Shown here: piece by piece, positions 17,904-27,015 of the stretch
Layout of the letters: each line of letters begins with the position of its first letter
Numbering within the stretch: the stretch's first letter is position 1
Origin: Lachnospiraceae bacterium
GTDB lineage: Bacteria > Bacillota > Clostridia > Lachnospirales > Lachnospiraceae
DNA length: 64,000 nt
Reading direction: 5' to 3'
NCBI GenBank assembly: GCA_024403615.1
Contig: JAKSRM010000003.1
Span: 62,001-126,000 of the forward strand
Notes under the pieces: generated by a model
What the model was told of the DNA's origin: nothing
The model's database searches: none
The model's input: only the letters and a program-made list of their open reading frames with translations
Position numbers and translations under genes: made by a program

Positions 17904-19036
17904 ACTTCTGCCTCCTCGGTTGCTTTTACCGCCTGGGTGAACAATTCAATCAGATGATCCGATGCTTCTTCTCCCACTTCTTCCTTGCAAAAATACTTAA
18001 ATACTTCTACCGGATCTTCTTCCAGTTTTTCCAATTCCTCTATCGAGAGGGTTACGGTAGCATTTTCCCCTTCAAAAGTCTTGCCGGAAGCTTCTAAAAG
18101 ATTCGGATATACACGACGGAGTTCGGATAAAACCTCCAATCCGACATAATTATCCGTTACCTGAAGCCTTACATACCCTTCTCGGATATCATCCTCACAA
18201 GTTGGGTGGAGCAAATAATCCAGTTCCCCAATAAACGTCGTTCTCTTATGAAGTAACATCAAAGGAACAACGGTTCTGCTCATATCTGTAGTATCAATTA
18301 TGGTTACGCTCTTTTCTTGAGTTTCTTCTTTTCCAAAGGAATACGGCATTGGCGTTCCGGAATAACGGACGGTCTTGGAAACGTCCTGTGGCTTATGGAT
18401 GTGACCTAAAGCCACATAATCAAATCCATCAAATACCTCTGCACTTACCTGGGCTGCAAACCCAATTTCTGCAGCTCGGTCGCTCGTAGAAGTTTCCGAA
18501 TCCGTAATAAAAGCATGAGAAAGAACGATATGTTTCTTGTCTTTATCAAAGGTCGTTCGCATACAATCTAATACAACTCTATAAGCATCTTCCAAAGACT
18601 GAATTTTTTCTTTTTGGTCCGGGAATACGCTTTTTACTCGTTCTTCCGTAATCCATGGCAAAAGATAAACATCCGTATCTTCCAGGGAAACCTTTTCTAC
18701 TTTTTCACTCAGGCTGCCGGCTATATAAAGACCTGCAGCAGAAAGCAAATCACTGCAGCTGGAAAGGCGTTCTGCACTGTCGTGGTTTCCTGCGATAATC
18801 AAAACTTTTGCCCCTGAGTCTCTACAGAGACGAGTCATGGCATAATCATAAAGCTTAATCGCGTCCGCAGAAGAAACGGAACGGTCATAAACATCGCCAG
18901 CAATCAGTACTGCTTCCACCTTTTCTTCTTCTACAATCTTACATATTTCATCAATAAAAAATTTCTGGTCTTCCTTCAGGCTACGGTCGCCGTCGGCAGC
19001 TCCTAAATGCCAGTCGGATGTGTGTAATAATTTCAT
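17900..19036 (-). CDS. sbcD: Exonuclease SbcCD, nuclease subunit
   Basis: A 378-residue calcineurin-like phosphoesterase with the metal-binding motifs of SbcD/Mre11: TSDWHLG at the N-terminus, AGDVYD at about 47, GNHDSAERL at about 82 and GHIHKPQ at about 212. It forms the manganese-dependent nuclease of the SbcCD complex. It overlaps sbcC by 4 bases and follows the acetyltransferase at 19051 by 14 bases, so the three genes may be co-transcribed. Confidence 0.95.
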   Translation of the reverse strand: MKLLHTSDWHLGAADGDRSLKEDQKFFIDEICKIVEEEKVEAVLIAGDVYDRSVSSADAIKLYDYAMTRLCRDSGAKVLIIAGNHDSAERLSSCSDLLSAAGLYIAGSLSEKVEKVSLEDTDVYLLPWITEERVKSVFPDQKEKIQSLEDAYRVVLDCMRTTFDKDKKHIVLSHAFITDSETSTSDRAAEIGFAAQVSAEVFDGFDYVALGHIHKPQDVSKTVRYSGTPMPYSFGKEETQEKSVTIIDTTDMSRTVVPLMLLHKRTTFIGELDYLLHPTCEDDIREGYVRLQVTDNYVGLEVLSELRRVYPNLLEASGKTFEGENATVTLSIEELEKLEEDPVEVFKYFCKEEVGEEASDHLIELFTQAVKATEEAEV

Positions 19037-19050
19037 ATTACTCCCTCTAA

Positions 19051-19650
19051 TTACATTCTAATGGTTTCAAAATTTTCGTTCCCTTTATCATACATAAGGA
19101 ACTTGTCCTTCTGGTTCATGCGTTCAAAAATATAGCGGTAGGTTTTTACATATTCCTCGCCGTATTCCTGTTCTGAAGCTATATTACACAATTGCAAGTA
19201 CCAAAGTCTGTACTTGACTCCAAATACTTCCGAACGAAAGGACGAAAGTTTCACTCCTGCCTTTTCATAGAACCGGTCTCTACGGGTGCGCTCTGCAAGT
19301 TCTGCTTCCGTTTCTGCAAAATCCGCATCCTCTGTTTCCAAAATAATGGCATTCCATTCTCTTTCTATGGTTGCCAGTTCCTTTAAGAAAGCGCTGCCTT
19401 TTCCCTTTCCTCGGGAGCTTTCCGTCATGGCCAGATATTCTAACAGTCCGTCTTTGGCTCCCGGTGCTGCACAGAATAAGGCATACCCATAAAACTCGCC
19501 CTCATCATAATATCCGTATCCAAAATAGCAGCCATCTTCCCACATTTTTTCTATGGAAATCAAAGGTCTTCTTTCCCCTGGCGGAAAGTCCTTCATCATA
19601 TACTTTTTATAAATTTCTCTCGTCTCATCTAATGTCAGTTCTTTTATCAT
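19051..19650 (-). CDS. GNAT family N-acetyltransferase
   Basis: 199 residues. The acetyl-CoA-binding region is seen as YLAMTESSRGKGKGSAFLKEL (about 92-112, with R-G-K-G-x-G). This is followed by a region where GNAT enzymes usually place the last strands (RDRFYEKAGVKLSS). The acceptor substrate is unknown. It is the first gene of the minus-strand run leading into sbcDC and is divergent from the sugar ABC operon; the two share a short regulatory region. Confidence 0.78.
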   Translation of the reverse strand: MIKELTLDETREIYKKYMMKDFPPGERRPLISIEKMWEDGCYFGYGYYDEGEFYGYALFCAAPGAKDGLLEYLAMTESSRGKGKGSAFLKELATIEREWNAIILETEDADFAETEAELAERTRRDRFYEKAGVKLSSFRSEVFGVKYRLWYLQLCNIASEQEYGEEYVKTYRYIFERMNQKDKFLMYDKGNENFETIRM

Positions 19651-19689
19651 TTTTTGTCTCCTAAAAGCCCATTTTTTTAGAAATTCCCG

Positions 19690-19737
19690 AAGCTACGGAA
19701 GTTATAATAATTATACCATACAAGTAGGTCCGTAGCC
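19690..19737. promoter_or_regulatory. Inverted repeat in the divergent promoter region, candidate operator
   Basis: GCTACGGA at 19691-19698 and TCCGTAGC at 19729-19736 form a perfect 8-bp inverted repeat separated by about 30 bases of AT-rich DNA. That DNA contains TATAAT-like boxes on both strands (19703-19716). The right arm ends next to the -35 of the sugar ABC promoter. The spacing suits a dimeric regulator or a looped site. The regulator is not identified. Confidence 0.4.
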
Positions 19738-19766
19738 TTGCAAATATTAGTTTCTCTATTTATAAT
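19738..19766 (+). promoter_or_regulatory. Promoter of the sugar ABC importer operon
   Basis: TTGCAA (19738-19743), a 17-base spacer, TATAAT (19761-19766). The first gene starts at 19805. The same -35 sequence is seen upstream of the lipoprotein at 24381. Confidence 0.72.
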
Positions 19767-19804
19767 TTACCTTAACTAGAGTCTTTCAAAAACGAGGTAG
19801 ACAT

Positions 19805-20902
19805 ATGAAAATCGTATTAGAACATCTTACAAAAATTTATCCGAATCGAAACCGGAAAATCAAAGACGAAAAAATCGCTGTAAACGATTTCACCTTTGAA
19901 ATCCCGGACGGAAAATTAATCGGTCTTTTAGGACCTTCTGGTTGCGGAAAAAGTACAACCTTAAACTTAATCTGCGGTCTGGAAGATGCTACCAGTGGAA
20001 AAATCTTTTTCGGTGAAGACGATGTAACTAAGGCTCCACCAGAAAACAGAGGCGTTGGCATGGTATTCCAGAACTATGCGCTTTATCCACACATGACCGT
20101 TGAGCAGAACATCATGTTCCCTTTAGGTAACTTAAAGGGTGAGGCAAAACTGTCCAAAGAGCAGATGAAAGCAAAAGCTTTAGAAGCTGCTAAACTCGTT
20201 CAGATTGATGAGTACATGGAAAGAAAACCTGCAGAGCTTTCCGGTGGTCAGCAGCAGCGTGTAGCCATTGCCAGGGCTTTAGTTAAACTTCCGAGAGTAC
20301 TTCTTTTGGATGAGCCTTTATCCAACTTGGATGCCAGATTAAGACTGCAGACCCGAGAAGAAATCCGTAGAATCCAAAGAGAAACCCAGATTACAACCAT
20401 TTTCGTAACCCACGACCAAGAAGAAGCCATGAGTATTTCCGATATGATCGTTGTTATGGAAACTGGCGTTGTACAGCAGATTGGTAAACCTCAGGAAGTT
20501 TATGATGATCCGAAGAATCTGTTCGTTGCTAAGTTCTTGGGAACTCCTCCAATCAATGTATTTGACGGAGAAGTAAAGGGTGAAAAACTTTATATTGGGG
20601 AATGTGCTGTTCTCGATGTGAAGGGTGTTGCAGACCAGCCAGTTTTCATTGGCATCCGCCCAGAAGGTTTCGTACTGGCAGATGATGGCGTTTTTGAATG
20701 CAAACTCAGCTCCGTTGAAGTCATGGGCCGTGACACCAGCGTAGTTTCCAAACACGATGCGCTTTTAGGAACAGAAATCCGCTCCATTATTCCTGCCGAA
20801 AATAAGGTGGATACCTCTTCACCTGTTGTAAGATTTAATTTAAAACCTGCAAAGGTTCATATATTCAACAAAGAAACTACGGAACGTATTTATTTCGAAT
20901 AA
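19805..20902 (+). CDS. Sugar ABC transporter ATPase, MalK/UgpC/MsmK type
   Basis: A 365-residue ATP-binding subunit: Walker A GPSGCGKSTT (about 43-52), Q-loop in FQNYALYPHMTV (about 89-100), signature LSGGQQQRVAIARAL (about 145-159), Walker B VLLLDEPLSNLD (about 165-176) and H-loop THDQEEAM. The C-terminal MalK-like regulatory (TOBE) domain covers about 245-365. It energises uptake through the two permeases encoded just downstream (13-base gap). MsmK-type ATPases can serve several sugar importers in a cell. Confidence 0.93.
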   Translation: MKIVLEHLTKIYPNRNRKIKDEKIAVNDFTFEIPDGKLIGLLGPSGCGKSTTLNLICGLEDATSGKIFFGEDDVTKAPPENRGVGMVFQNYALYPHMTVEQNIMFPLGNLKGEAKLSKEQMKAKALEAAKLVQIDEYMERKPAELSGGQQQRVAIARALVKLPRVLLLDEPLSNLDARLRLQTREEIRRIQRETQITTIFVTHDQEEAMSISDMIVVMETGVVQQIGKPQEVYDDPKNLFVAKFLGTPPINVFDGEVKGEKLYIGECAVLDVKGVADQPVFIGIRPEGFVLADDGVFECKLSSVEVMGRDTSVVSKHDALLGTEIRSIIPAENKVDTSSPVVRFNLKPAKVHIFNKETTERIYFE

Positions 20903-20915
20903 TCAAGGAGATACT

Positions 20916-21806
20916 ATGAAAAAAAGTAATATCAAAGCATGGTTATACCTTTTACCGGCCCTGGTTTTTCTTGGGGTCTTTATGGTATATCCGCTGTTCG
21001 ATGTAGTTGTATACTCCTTTGAGGAAGGTTATAACTCAGCTTCCCAGTCCTTCTTTGGAACCGGTTTATACAACTTCTCTTATGTTCTTCATGACCCATA
21101 TTTCCTTCAGGCCGTAAAGAACACCTTTATCCTGGTTATCATCACAGTTCCTGTATCCACAGGTCTGTCCTTGTTAATCTCTTTGGCCTTAAGTTCTATC
21201 CAGAAACTGAAAGACCTGTTCCAGACCCTTTACTTCCTGCCATACGTAACCAATACTCTGGCAGTCGGTCTGGTATTTATGATTTTATTTAAGAAAACAG
21301 CTTACTCCGACGGTCTCATAAACCTACTGATCAATATTTTCGGCGGACAGTCGGTAGACTTTATTGAAGGTCCTTATTGGGCGAAAATGCTGGTTCTTTG
21401 CATCTACACCATCTGGATTGTAATGCCGTTCAAGATTTTGATTCTGACCAGTTCTTTAGCTTCCGTTAATCAGGACTATTATAAAGTTGCAAAAGTGGAT
21501 GCGACTCCAAAGTGGAGAGTCTTCACGAAGATTACTCTTCCAATGATTTCCCCTATGTTGTTCTATCTGATCATCACTGGTTTCATTGGAGCCTTCAAAG
21601 CCTACTCCGATGCCGTCGCCTTGTTCGGCGTCAACCTAAATGCTCAAGGAATGAACACCATCGTAGGATATGTTCTGGACATGCTCTACGGAAATTCTGG
21701 CGGTTATCCGTCTTATGCGTCCGCCGCCGCCCTGATCTTGTTTGCCATCGTGCTTACGGTTACTGTGATTAATCTGCTGGTAAGCAAGAAGAAAGTTTAT
21801 TATTAG
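20916..21806 (+). CDS. Sugar ABC transporter permease, MalF/UgpA type
   Basis: 296 residues and six predicted helices. The N-terminus WLYLLPALVFLGVFMVYPL is typical of this family. The ATPase-contacting EAA loop region is seen at about 190-210 (YYKVAKVDATPKWRVFTKITLP). It pairs with the permease at 21815 to form the membrane channel. A good ribosome site (AAGGAG) lies 7 bases before the ATG. Confidence 0.9.
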   Translation: MKKSNIKAWLYLLPALVFLGVFMVYPLFDVVVYSFEEGYNSASQSFFGTGLYNFSYVLHDPYFLQAVKNTFILVIITVPVSTGLSLLISLALSSIQKLKDLFQTLYFLPYVTNTLAVGLVFMILFKKTAYSDGLINLLINIFGGQSVDFIEGPYWAKMLVLCIYTIWIVMPFKILILTSSLASVNQDYYKVAKVDATPKWRVFTKITLPMISPMLFYLIITGFIGAFKAYSDAVALFGVNLNAQGMNTIVGYVLDMLYGNSGGYPSYASAAALILFAIVLTVTVINLLVSKKKVYY

Positions 21807-21814
21807 AGGTCATT

Positions 21815-22690
21815 ATGGGAAACAATATAGATTACAAACAAAAAGAAATCGCAGCCAAAAGGCGGAACCGTATCTTCAAAACTGTTGTTTACGTCTTTTT
21901 ATGCATCTGGGGACTGGTTGTTCTGTTCCCATTCTATTGGATGATTCTTACGTCCATTAAGGGATATGGTGCTTACAACTCCGAATACATTCCTCAGCTG
22001 TTTACGACGTCGCCAACGCTCCAGAACTATTTTGAAGCTTTTAATGCTGTGCCTTTAGGCAAATATTTTTCAAACACGCTCATCTTCACGCTGATTACCA
22101 CAGCGTTGATGCTGATTGTTATTGTTCTTTCCGCTTTCGCCTTCTCCCGACTGGAGTTCCGTGGAAAGAATCTGGTATTCACTCTGTTCCTGGCTCTGAT
22201 GATGATTCCAAACGAGCTGGTTATTATCACCAACTTCCAGACCATCACCAACATGGGACTGCGCAATACCTTCTTAGGTCTCATCCTTCCGTCGGTAACG
22301 TCGGTCTTCTACATCTACCTGCTAAAGGAAAACTTTGAGCAGATTCCGGATGAGCTTTATAAAGTTGCAAAAGTTGACGGCACTTCCGATTTAAAATACC
22401 TGTTAAAGGTTATGGTTCCAATCTGCCGTCCAACCATTGTTACGGTAGTAATTCTGAAAGTCATCGAATGCTGGAACTCTTACGTATGGCCTCGTCTGAT
22501 TACAGACAATCAAGCCTACTTCTTAGTTTCCAACGGCATTCAGGAAATCCGTGAAAACGGCTTCGGACGTGAAAACATACCAGCCATGATGGCAGCGGTT
22601 GTTGTTATTTCCATTCCGCTGATCATTTTATTCTTAATCTTCCGTAAGAAGATTATGGCCGGCGTATCAAGAGGAGGCACAAAAGGATGA
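21815..22690 (+). CDS. Sugar ABC transporter permease, MalG/UgpE type
   Basis: 291 residues. The first helix is followed by FPFYWMILTSIKG, a hallmark of the MalG-type subunit, and the EAA loop appears as ELYKVAKVDGTSDLKYLLKV. It ends in a short basic tail. Its stop overlaps the start of the binding-protein gene (ATGA), so the two are translationally coupled. Confidence 0.9.
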   Translation: MGNNIDYKQKEIAAKRRNRIFKTVVYVFLCIWGLVVLFPFYWMILTSIKGYGAYNSEYIPQLFTTSPTLQNYFEAFNAVPLGKYFSNTLIFTLITTALMLIVIVLSAFAFSRLEFRGKNLVFTLFLALMMIPNELVIITNFQTITNMGLRNTFLGLILPSVTSVFYIYLLKENFEQIPDELYKVAKVDGTSDLKYLLKVMVPICRPTIVTVVILKVIECWNSYVWPRLITDNQAYFLVSNGIQEIRENGFGRENIPAMMAAVVVISIPLIILFLIFRKKIMAGVSRGGTKG

Positions 22691-24288
22691 AAAAATTTAA
22701 AAAGAGTGTGCTTCTAGTTCTCTCGGTCCTGATGGTTTTAGGATTATTCACCGGCTGTCACGGTGCCAAGAAAAGCGCTTCCTTCATTGTTCCGGAAGAG
22801 TTTGATACTTCCAAACATTATGACATTACCTTCTGGGCAAAGAACGATACCAACAAATTCCAGACCGATATTTATCAGAAGGCCATTGACGATTTTGAGG
22901 CTCTTTACCCGAACATTACGGTCAATATGCGTCTGTACACAGACTATGCCAAAATCTATAACGATGTAATTACCAACATCGCTACAGAAACCACGCCAAA
23001 CGTATGCATTACCTATCCGGACCATATTGCGACTTACAAAACAGGAGAAAATGTTGTAGTACCTTTGGATCAACTTTTCGCAGATGAAAAGTATGGCCTT
23101 GGCGGCAGCGAACTGAAATTTGACGGACCATCCTTAGAAGAAGTTGTTCCGGAATTCTTAGAAGAATGTAAACTGGGCGATTCTTACTACGCGCTTCCTT
23201 ACATGCGTTCTACCGAAGCCTGCTACATTAACAAAGACATGGTAGAAGCGTTAGGCTACAAAGTTCCGGATGTTCTCACTTGGGATTATATTTGGGAAGT
23301 TTCTGAAGCCGCTACCAAGAAGGATGCCAACGGAAATTATGCAATTAACGGTCAGAAGGTTCTGATTCCGTTTATTTACAAGTCTACGGACAATATGATG
23401 ATCAGCATGCTGAAACAGCTGGATGCTGGCTATTCCGATGAGCAAGGTAATATTTACATCTTTAATGATGATACAAAGAGTATTTTAAATACCATTGCAG
23501 AACACACCGCTTCTGGTGCCTTCTCTACTTTTAAGATTTCCGGTTATCCGGCAAACTTCCTGAATGCCGGCCAATGCATTTTCGCCATTGACTCTACTGC
23601 CGGAGCTACCTGGATGGGAAGTGATGCGCCAAACTCTGATATCAGTCCGGATAAATTCATCCGTTTTGACACCGAAGTCCGTACCATTCCTCAGTTTGAC
23701 ACGGAAAACCAGAAGATGATTTCTCAGGGACCTTCTCTTTGCGTATTTAACAAGGAAGACCCTCAGGAGGTTGTTGCTTCCTGGCTGTTCGCTCAATACA
23801 TGCTGACCAACGATGTACAGATTGCGTATTCTGAAACAGAGGGTTACATTCCGGTAACTACAAAGGCACAGAATGCGCCGGAATATGTTCAGTATCTGGC
23901 GGACTGCGGAAAAGACACCTCCACCCATTACGAAGTAAAAATTAAGGCCGCAAAGCTTTTGATTGACCATACTTCCGATACCTTCGTAACTCCAGTCTTC
24001 AACGGTTCTACCTCCTTGCGAGATGCTGCCGGACAGATGATTGAAAATGTTACGAAATCGGTAAGACGTAAAGAAAAAGTAGATGATAAATACATCAATA
24101 AGATGTATGACGATGTTACCTCTCTTTACCGTCTGGATCAGCTGAATGCTTCTGGTGGCAGTTCCAAAGCAGACCTTGGTCCTTTACCGGGAACTTCTAT
24201 TGCCCTGCTGGTAATTTTAGGGGTGGTATGGCTGATGATTCTCGCTTATTTGATTTACGGTCAGGCCAAGAAGAAAGTAAACAAATAA
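22687..24288 (+). CDS. Sugar ABC transporter solute-binding protein with lipid and C-terminal membrane anchors
   Basis: 533 residues. Signal peptide and lipobox (LFTGC, Cys24) give an N-terminal lipid anchor. The body is an extracellular solute-binding domain of family 1 (YDITFWAKNDTNKFQ..., FEALYPNITVNM). After a short SGGSS linker the protein ends in one hydrophobic helix (ALLVILGVVWLMILAYLIY) and the basic tail KKKVNK. Binding proteins normally stop after the domain, so the second anchor is unusual and would hold the receptor at both ends near the permease. The ligand is probably an oligosaccharide; the GH51 enzyme at 8.3 kb could process arabinose-containing substrates. Confidence 0.87.
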   Translation: MKKFKKSVLLVLSVLMVLGLFTGCHGAKKSASFIVPEEFDTSKHYDITFWAKNDTNKFQTDIYQKAIDDFEALYPNITVNMRLYTDYAKIYNDVITNIATETTPNVCITYPDHIATYKTGENVVVPLDQLFADEKYGLGGSELKFDGPSLEEVVPEFLEECKLGDSYYALPYMRSTEACYINKDMVEALGYKVPDVLTWDYIWEVSEAATKKDANGNYAINGQKVLIPFIYKSTDNMMISMLKQLDAGYSDEQGNIYIFNDDTKSILNTIAEHTASGAFSTFKISGYPANFLNAGQCIFAIDSTAGATWMGSDAPNSDISPDKFIRFDTEVRTIPQFDTENQKMISQGPSLCVFNKEDPQEVVASWLFAQYMLTNDVQIAYSETEGYIPVTTKAQNAPEYVQYLADCGKDTSTHYEVKIKAAKLLIDHTSDTFVTPVFNGSTSLRDAAGQMIENVTKSVRRKEKVDDKYINKMYDDVTSLYRLDQLNASGGSSKADLGPLPGTSIALLVILGVVWLMILAYLIYGQAKKKVNK

Positions 24289-24291
24289 TAG

Positions 24292-24318
24292 TTGCAAAAA
24301 ACAAAAATAGTGTATAAT
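24292..24318 (+). promoter_or_regulatory. Promoter of the lipoprotein gene
   Basis: TTGCAA (24292-24297), a 15-base spacer, TATAAT (24313-24318). The spacer is short, so this is moderate evidence. Confidence 0.5.
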
Positions 24319-24380
24319 ATCACGTGTTACGATATTAGTTATAAAACCCCAAGGGGATCAAAATGAATAGGAGAAACAAA

Positions 24381-25160
24381 ATGAAAAAAACACTTTTAGC
24401 AGTAATCCTTGCAGTTGCATGTGTAGCTTGCTTAGCAGCATGCGGCGGCAGCGAACCAGCTCCTGCTCCTGCTCCTGAAACACAGTCTCAGGCTCCAGTA
24501 GTAGCTTCCGTTCCAGTTATGACACATGAAGAATATGTTGCAGCTCCATTAGATTCACAGGTTTGCGTTGAAACTTACATTCAGGCAAAACAGGGCTGGT
24601 GGGAGAATCAGGCAACCATCTACACACAGGCAGAAGACGGTGCTTACTTCCTTTACAACATGCCATGCACAGAAGAAGATTATAACAATGTTCTGACAGT
24701 TGGTACAAAGATTAAAGTTACAGGTTTCAAATCTGAATGGTCAGGCGAAGTTGAAATCATCGATGCTACATACGAAGTTATCGAGGGAGAGACATATATT
24801 GCAAATCCAATTGACGTAACTGATCTTCTTGGAACAGATGAACTTATTGCTCATCAGAACGAATTCGTATCCTTCAAAGGCCTTAAGGTTGCAGCAAGCA
24901 AAGATGCTAACGGCAACGACGCTGCTTACCTTTACAACTGGGATGGTTCTGGTTCAAAGGGCGATGACCTTTACTTCAACGTAGAAGATGCTAAGGGTAA
25001 CGTATATCAGTTTACAGTAGAATCTTACCTTTGCGGTGCTGACACAGAAGTTTACCAAGCTGTTGAAGCTCTTCAGATTGGTCAGACAGTAGATCTTGAG
25101 GGATTCTTATACTGGTATGAAGGTGTTAACCCACACATCACAAACGTAGTTGTTAAATAA
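24381..25160 (+). CDS. Lipoprotein with two OB-fold-like repeats
   Basis: The ATG at 24381 is preferred because AGGAG lies 7 bases upstream and the protein then starts MKKTLLAVILAV. An in-frame ATG at 24363 would add six residues. The lipobox CLAAC is followed by an Ala/Pro repeat linker (PAPAPAPETQ). The body looks like two tandem OB-type strands-rich units: VETYIQAKQGWWENQATIY...GTKIKVTGFKSEWSGEVEI and FVSFKGLKVA...GQTVDLEGFLYWYEGVNPHI. Each has the G-x-x-V-x-(V/L)-x-G-(F/Y) turn. Such domains often bind nucleic acid or glycans outside the cell. It has its own promoter and terminator. Specific function unknown. Confidence 0.65.
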   Translation: MKKTLLAVILAVACVACLAACGGSEPAPAPAPETQSQAPVVASVPVMTHEEYVAAPLDSQVCVETYIQAKQGWWENQATIYTQAEDGAYFLYNMPCTEEDYNNVLTVGTKIKVTGFKSEWSGEVEIIDATYEVIEGETYIANPIDVTDLLGTDELIAHQNEFVSFKGLKVAASKDANGNDAAYLYNWDGSGSKGDDLYFNVEDAKGNVYQFTVESYLCGADTEVYQAVEALQIGQTVDLEGFLYWYEGVNPHITNVVVK

Positions 25161-25197
25161 TTAATTAACAAATTTTGTTCTGAATTACAGGACACGC

Positions 25198-25234
25198 AAA
25201 AGGACCGGATCTTTCGACCCGGTCCTTTTTATTT
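25198..25234 (+). terminator. Terminator after the lipoprotein gene
   Basis: Stem AAAAGGACCGG/CCGGTCCTTTT with an internal 9-base loop, followed by T-rich sequence. It could also act on the converging FAD oxidoreductase gene. Confidence 0.85.
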
Positions 25235-25252
25235 GATGAATTCATCAACTTT

Positions 25253-26779
25253 TTATTCGTTCTTTCCCGTTATGGTTTCTGCTGCAATGTAGCTCCAAAG
25301 AAGAGCTCTGCCATGGCTGTTTCCTAAAATCGTCGTAACATATTCATGTCCATACATACCACCTGTGGTATCGCCAACGGCATAAAGTCCTTCGATTGGC
25401 TGACGATCTTTATTCAGTACCTGCATCTTGGTATTGATAGCCAGACCTCCAACAACCTCTAAAAGAACCGTACCAATCTTCAAAGCAACGAACGGTCCCT
25501 TCTTCAATGGGTATAATAATTCTTTGCGTTTTCCGTATTGCTTGTCATCTTTTTCGTCACAGTATTCATTATACTGGGCAACGGTCTTAAGAAATTGTTC
25601 TTTGTCCACATCAATCATATCAGCTAATTCTTCTAAGGTATCTGCCTTAAAAGCCGTTCCATCTTTCAGCGCGTTGTTAACATAAAGTTCGCTGGATTCT
25701 GCAACATTGATGTCGATGCCGTATTCATGTCTAGGGATTCCCCAGAACAGTCCGCCACCATACTGCATACTTTCTTCTACATGCTCCGAATAATCGCCTG
25801 CTAAGATGCTGTAGCAGATACCATCCGGCTGACGCATGATAGAGGTTGCACGTCCCTGAACATAACTGTCCTCATTCATAAAACGCTTTCCATCTTTATT
25901 AACGAACAAATAGAATAAGTTCTGCCATGCATAATGCTGTGGATGCATCATCAGAGGGAATACTTCCTCTGCCATAACGCCGCCTACCCAAAGGCCCATC
26001 TTATGGCCATCACCGGTATTGCAGCCTACTGGAACATACTGGCTTGCTAAAGTTCTTAAAGCGTCTGGCGCATAGGCTCTGCACATTTCTTCATCACCGC
26101 CAATATCACCAGTTGCAAGTACAACACCCTTTGGACAATTGAATTTAATAATTCCATCCGGTCCCTTTGCATAAAGGCCGATAACTTTTCCCTTCTCGTC
26201 CTGAATCAGCAAATATCCAGCAGTATTGAAACGAATTTCAACGCCCTGCTTCTGGCAGTCTTCATACAAAGCTCTGGTTACATGATTTCCTCGAAGGGCA
26301 GTTTCCGGCATAAAAGCATGGGAACCATAATATTCTTTATAAGGAGCTGAGGCGTATGCGCAGTCAATCAGTTTTGGTCGAAGATTTGCAGCAACTGTCT
26401 TTGGCATAAGCCAATCCATTGCTTCATGACCACGGTTTAAGAATAACCAGATTAGTTCCTGGTCTACATTATTTCCGCTCATTAAAATCCACTGTCTGGC
26501 AACTTCCTGTAAATCGTTGTGGATGCCTTTTTCTTCCATCAAAGAAGAACTTGCGACGCCAAAATGTCCGCCTTTACCAGAATAGCTTGCACTCTTTTCG
26601 ATGATAACAACATCCGCGCCTAACTCTTTCAGTCTTGCTGCAGCTGCAAATCCACCGATTCCGCCACCTACAACAACGACTTCACAGTCAATAACTTCCA
26701 CAATGTCTTTTTCCGCTGGAGCTTCTGGTTTCACCTGAAAACTCCACTTTGCATTTTCTTTTGTAGTTGCTTCGTACAT
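25253..26779 (-). CDS. FAD-dependent oxidoreductase (fumarate reductase/ketosteroid dehydrogenase type flavoprotein)
   Basis: 508 residues. The dinucleotide-binding loop VVVGGGIGGFAAAARL lies at about 34-49 with the acidic strand end VVIIEKS. The C-terminal FAD motif (GLYAVGDTTGGMYG, about 463-476) is typical of the succinate dehydrogenase/fumarate reductase flavoprotein superfamily. It lacks a signal peptide, a heme domain and an FMN-binding domain, so it is probably a cytoplasmic enzyme reducing or oxidising a small organic molecule. Several other stand-alone reductases (OYE-type) occur in the window. The substrate is unknown. Confidence 0.83.
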   Translation of the reverse strand: MYEATTKENAKWSFQVKPEAPAEKDIVEVIDCEVVVVGGGIGGFAAAARLKELGADVVIIEKSASYSGKGGHFGVASSSLMEEKGIHNDLQEVARQWILMSGNNVDQELIWLFLNRGHEAMDWLMPKTVAANLRPKLIDCAYASAPYKEYYGSHAFMPETALRGNHVTRALYEDCQKQGVEIRFNTAGYLLIQDEKGKVIGLYAKGPDGIIKFNCPKGVVLATGDIGGDEEMCRAYAPDALRTLASQYVPVGCNTGDGHKMGLWVGGVMAEEVFPLMMHPQHYAWQNLFYLFVNKDGKRFMNEDSYVQGRATSIMRQPDGICYSILAGDYSEHVEESMQYGGGLFWGIPRHEYGIDINVAESSELYVNNALKDGTAFKADTLEELADMIDVDKEQFLKTVAQYNEYCDEKDDKQYGKRKELLYPLKKGPFVALKIGTVLLEVVGGLAINTKMQVLNKDRQPIEGLYAVGDTTGGMYGHEYVTTILGNSHGRALLWSYIAAETITGKNE

Positions 26780-26902
26780 TTTTATCTCCTTTTCAAATCT
26801 GTTTGTAAAAATACACTACTAACTGGATGTTAGCATTGCATCCCTCTGATTTCAAGAAAACTTACATTTGTTTAAAAAATATCCAAAATTCAGGTAATTT
26901 TC

Positions 26903-26933
26903 TTTACAAATAGAAAAACTTTTCTGTTATAAT
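26903..26933 (+). promoter_or_regulatory. Extended -10 promoter of the UroD-like gene
   Basis: TTTACA (26903-26908), a 19-base spacer, and TGTTATAAT (26925-26933), a consensus extended -10. A leader of about 75 bases precedes AGGAGG and the ATG at 27016. Confidence 0.65.
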
Positions 26934-27015
26934 TCTTAATGAATATATATTTATTTCCGTGCCGTCTGCTATGCGACATGGGAATTTAGAATTCTAATAA
27001 CTAGGAGGATAAATC

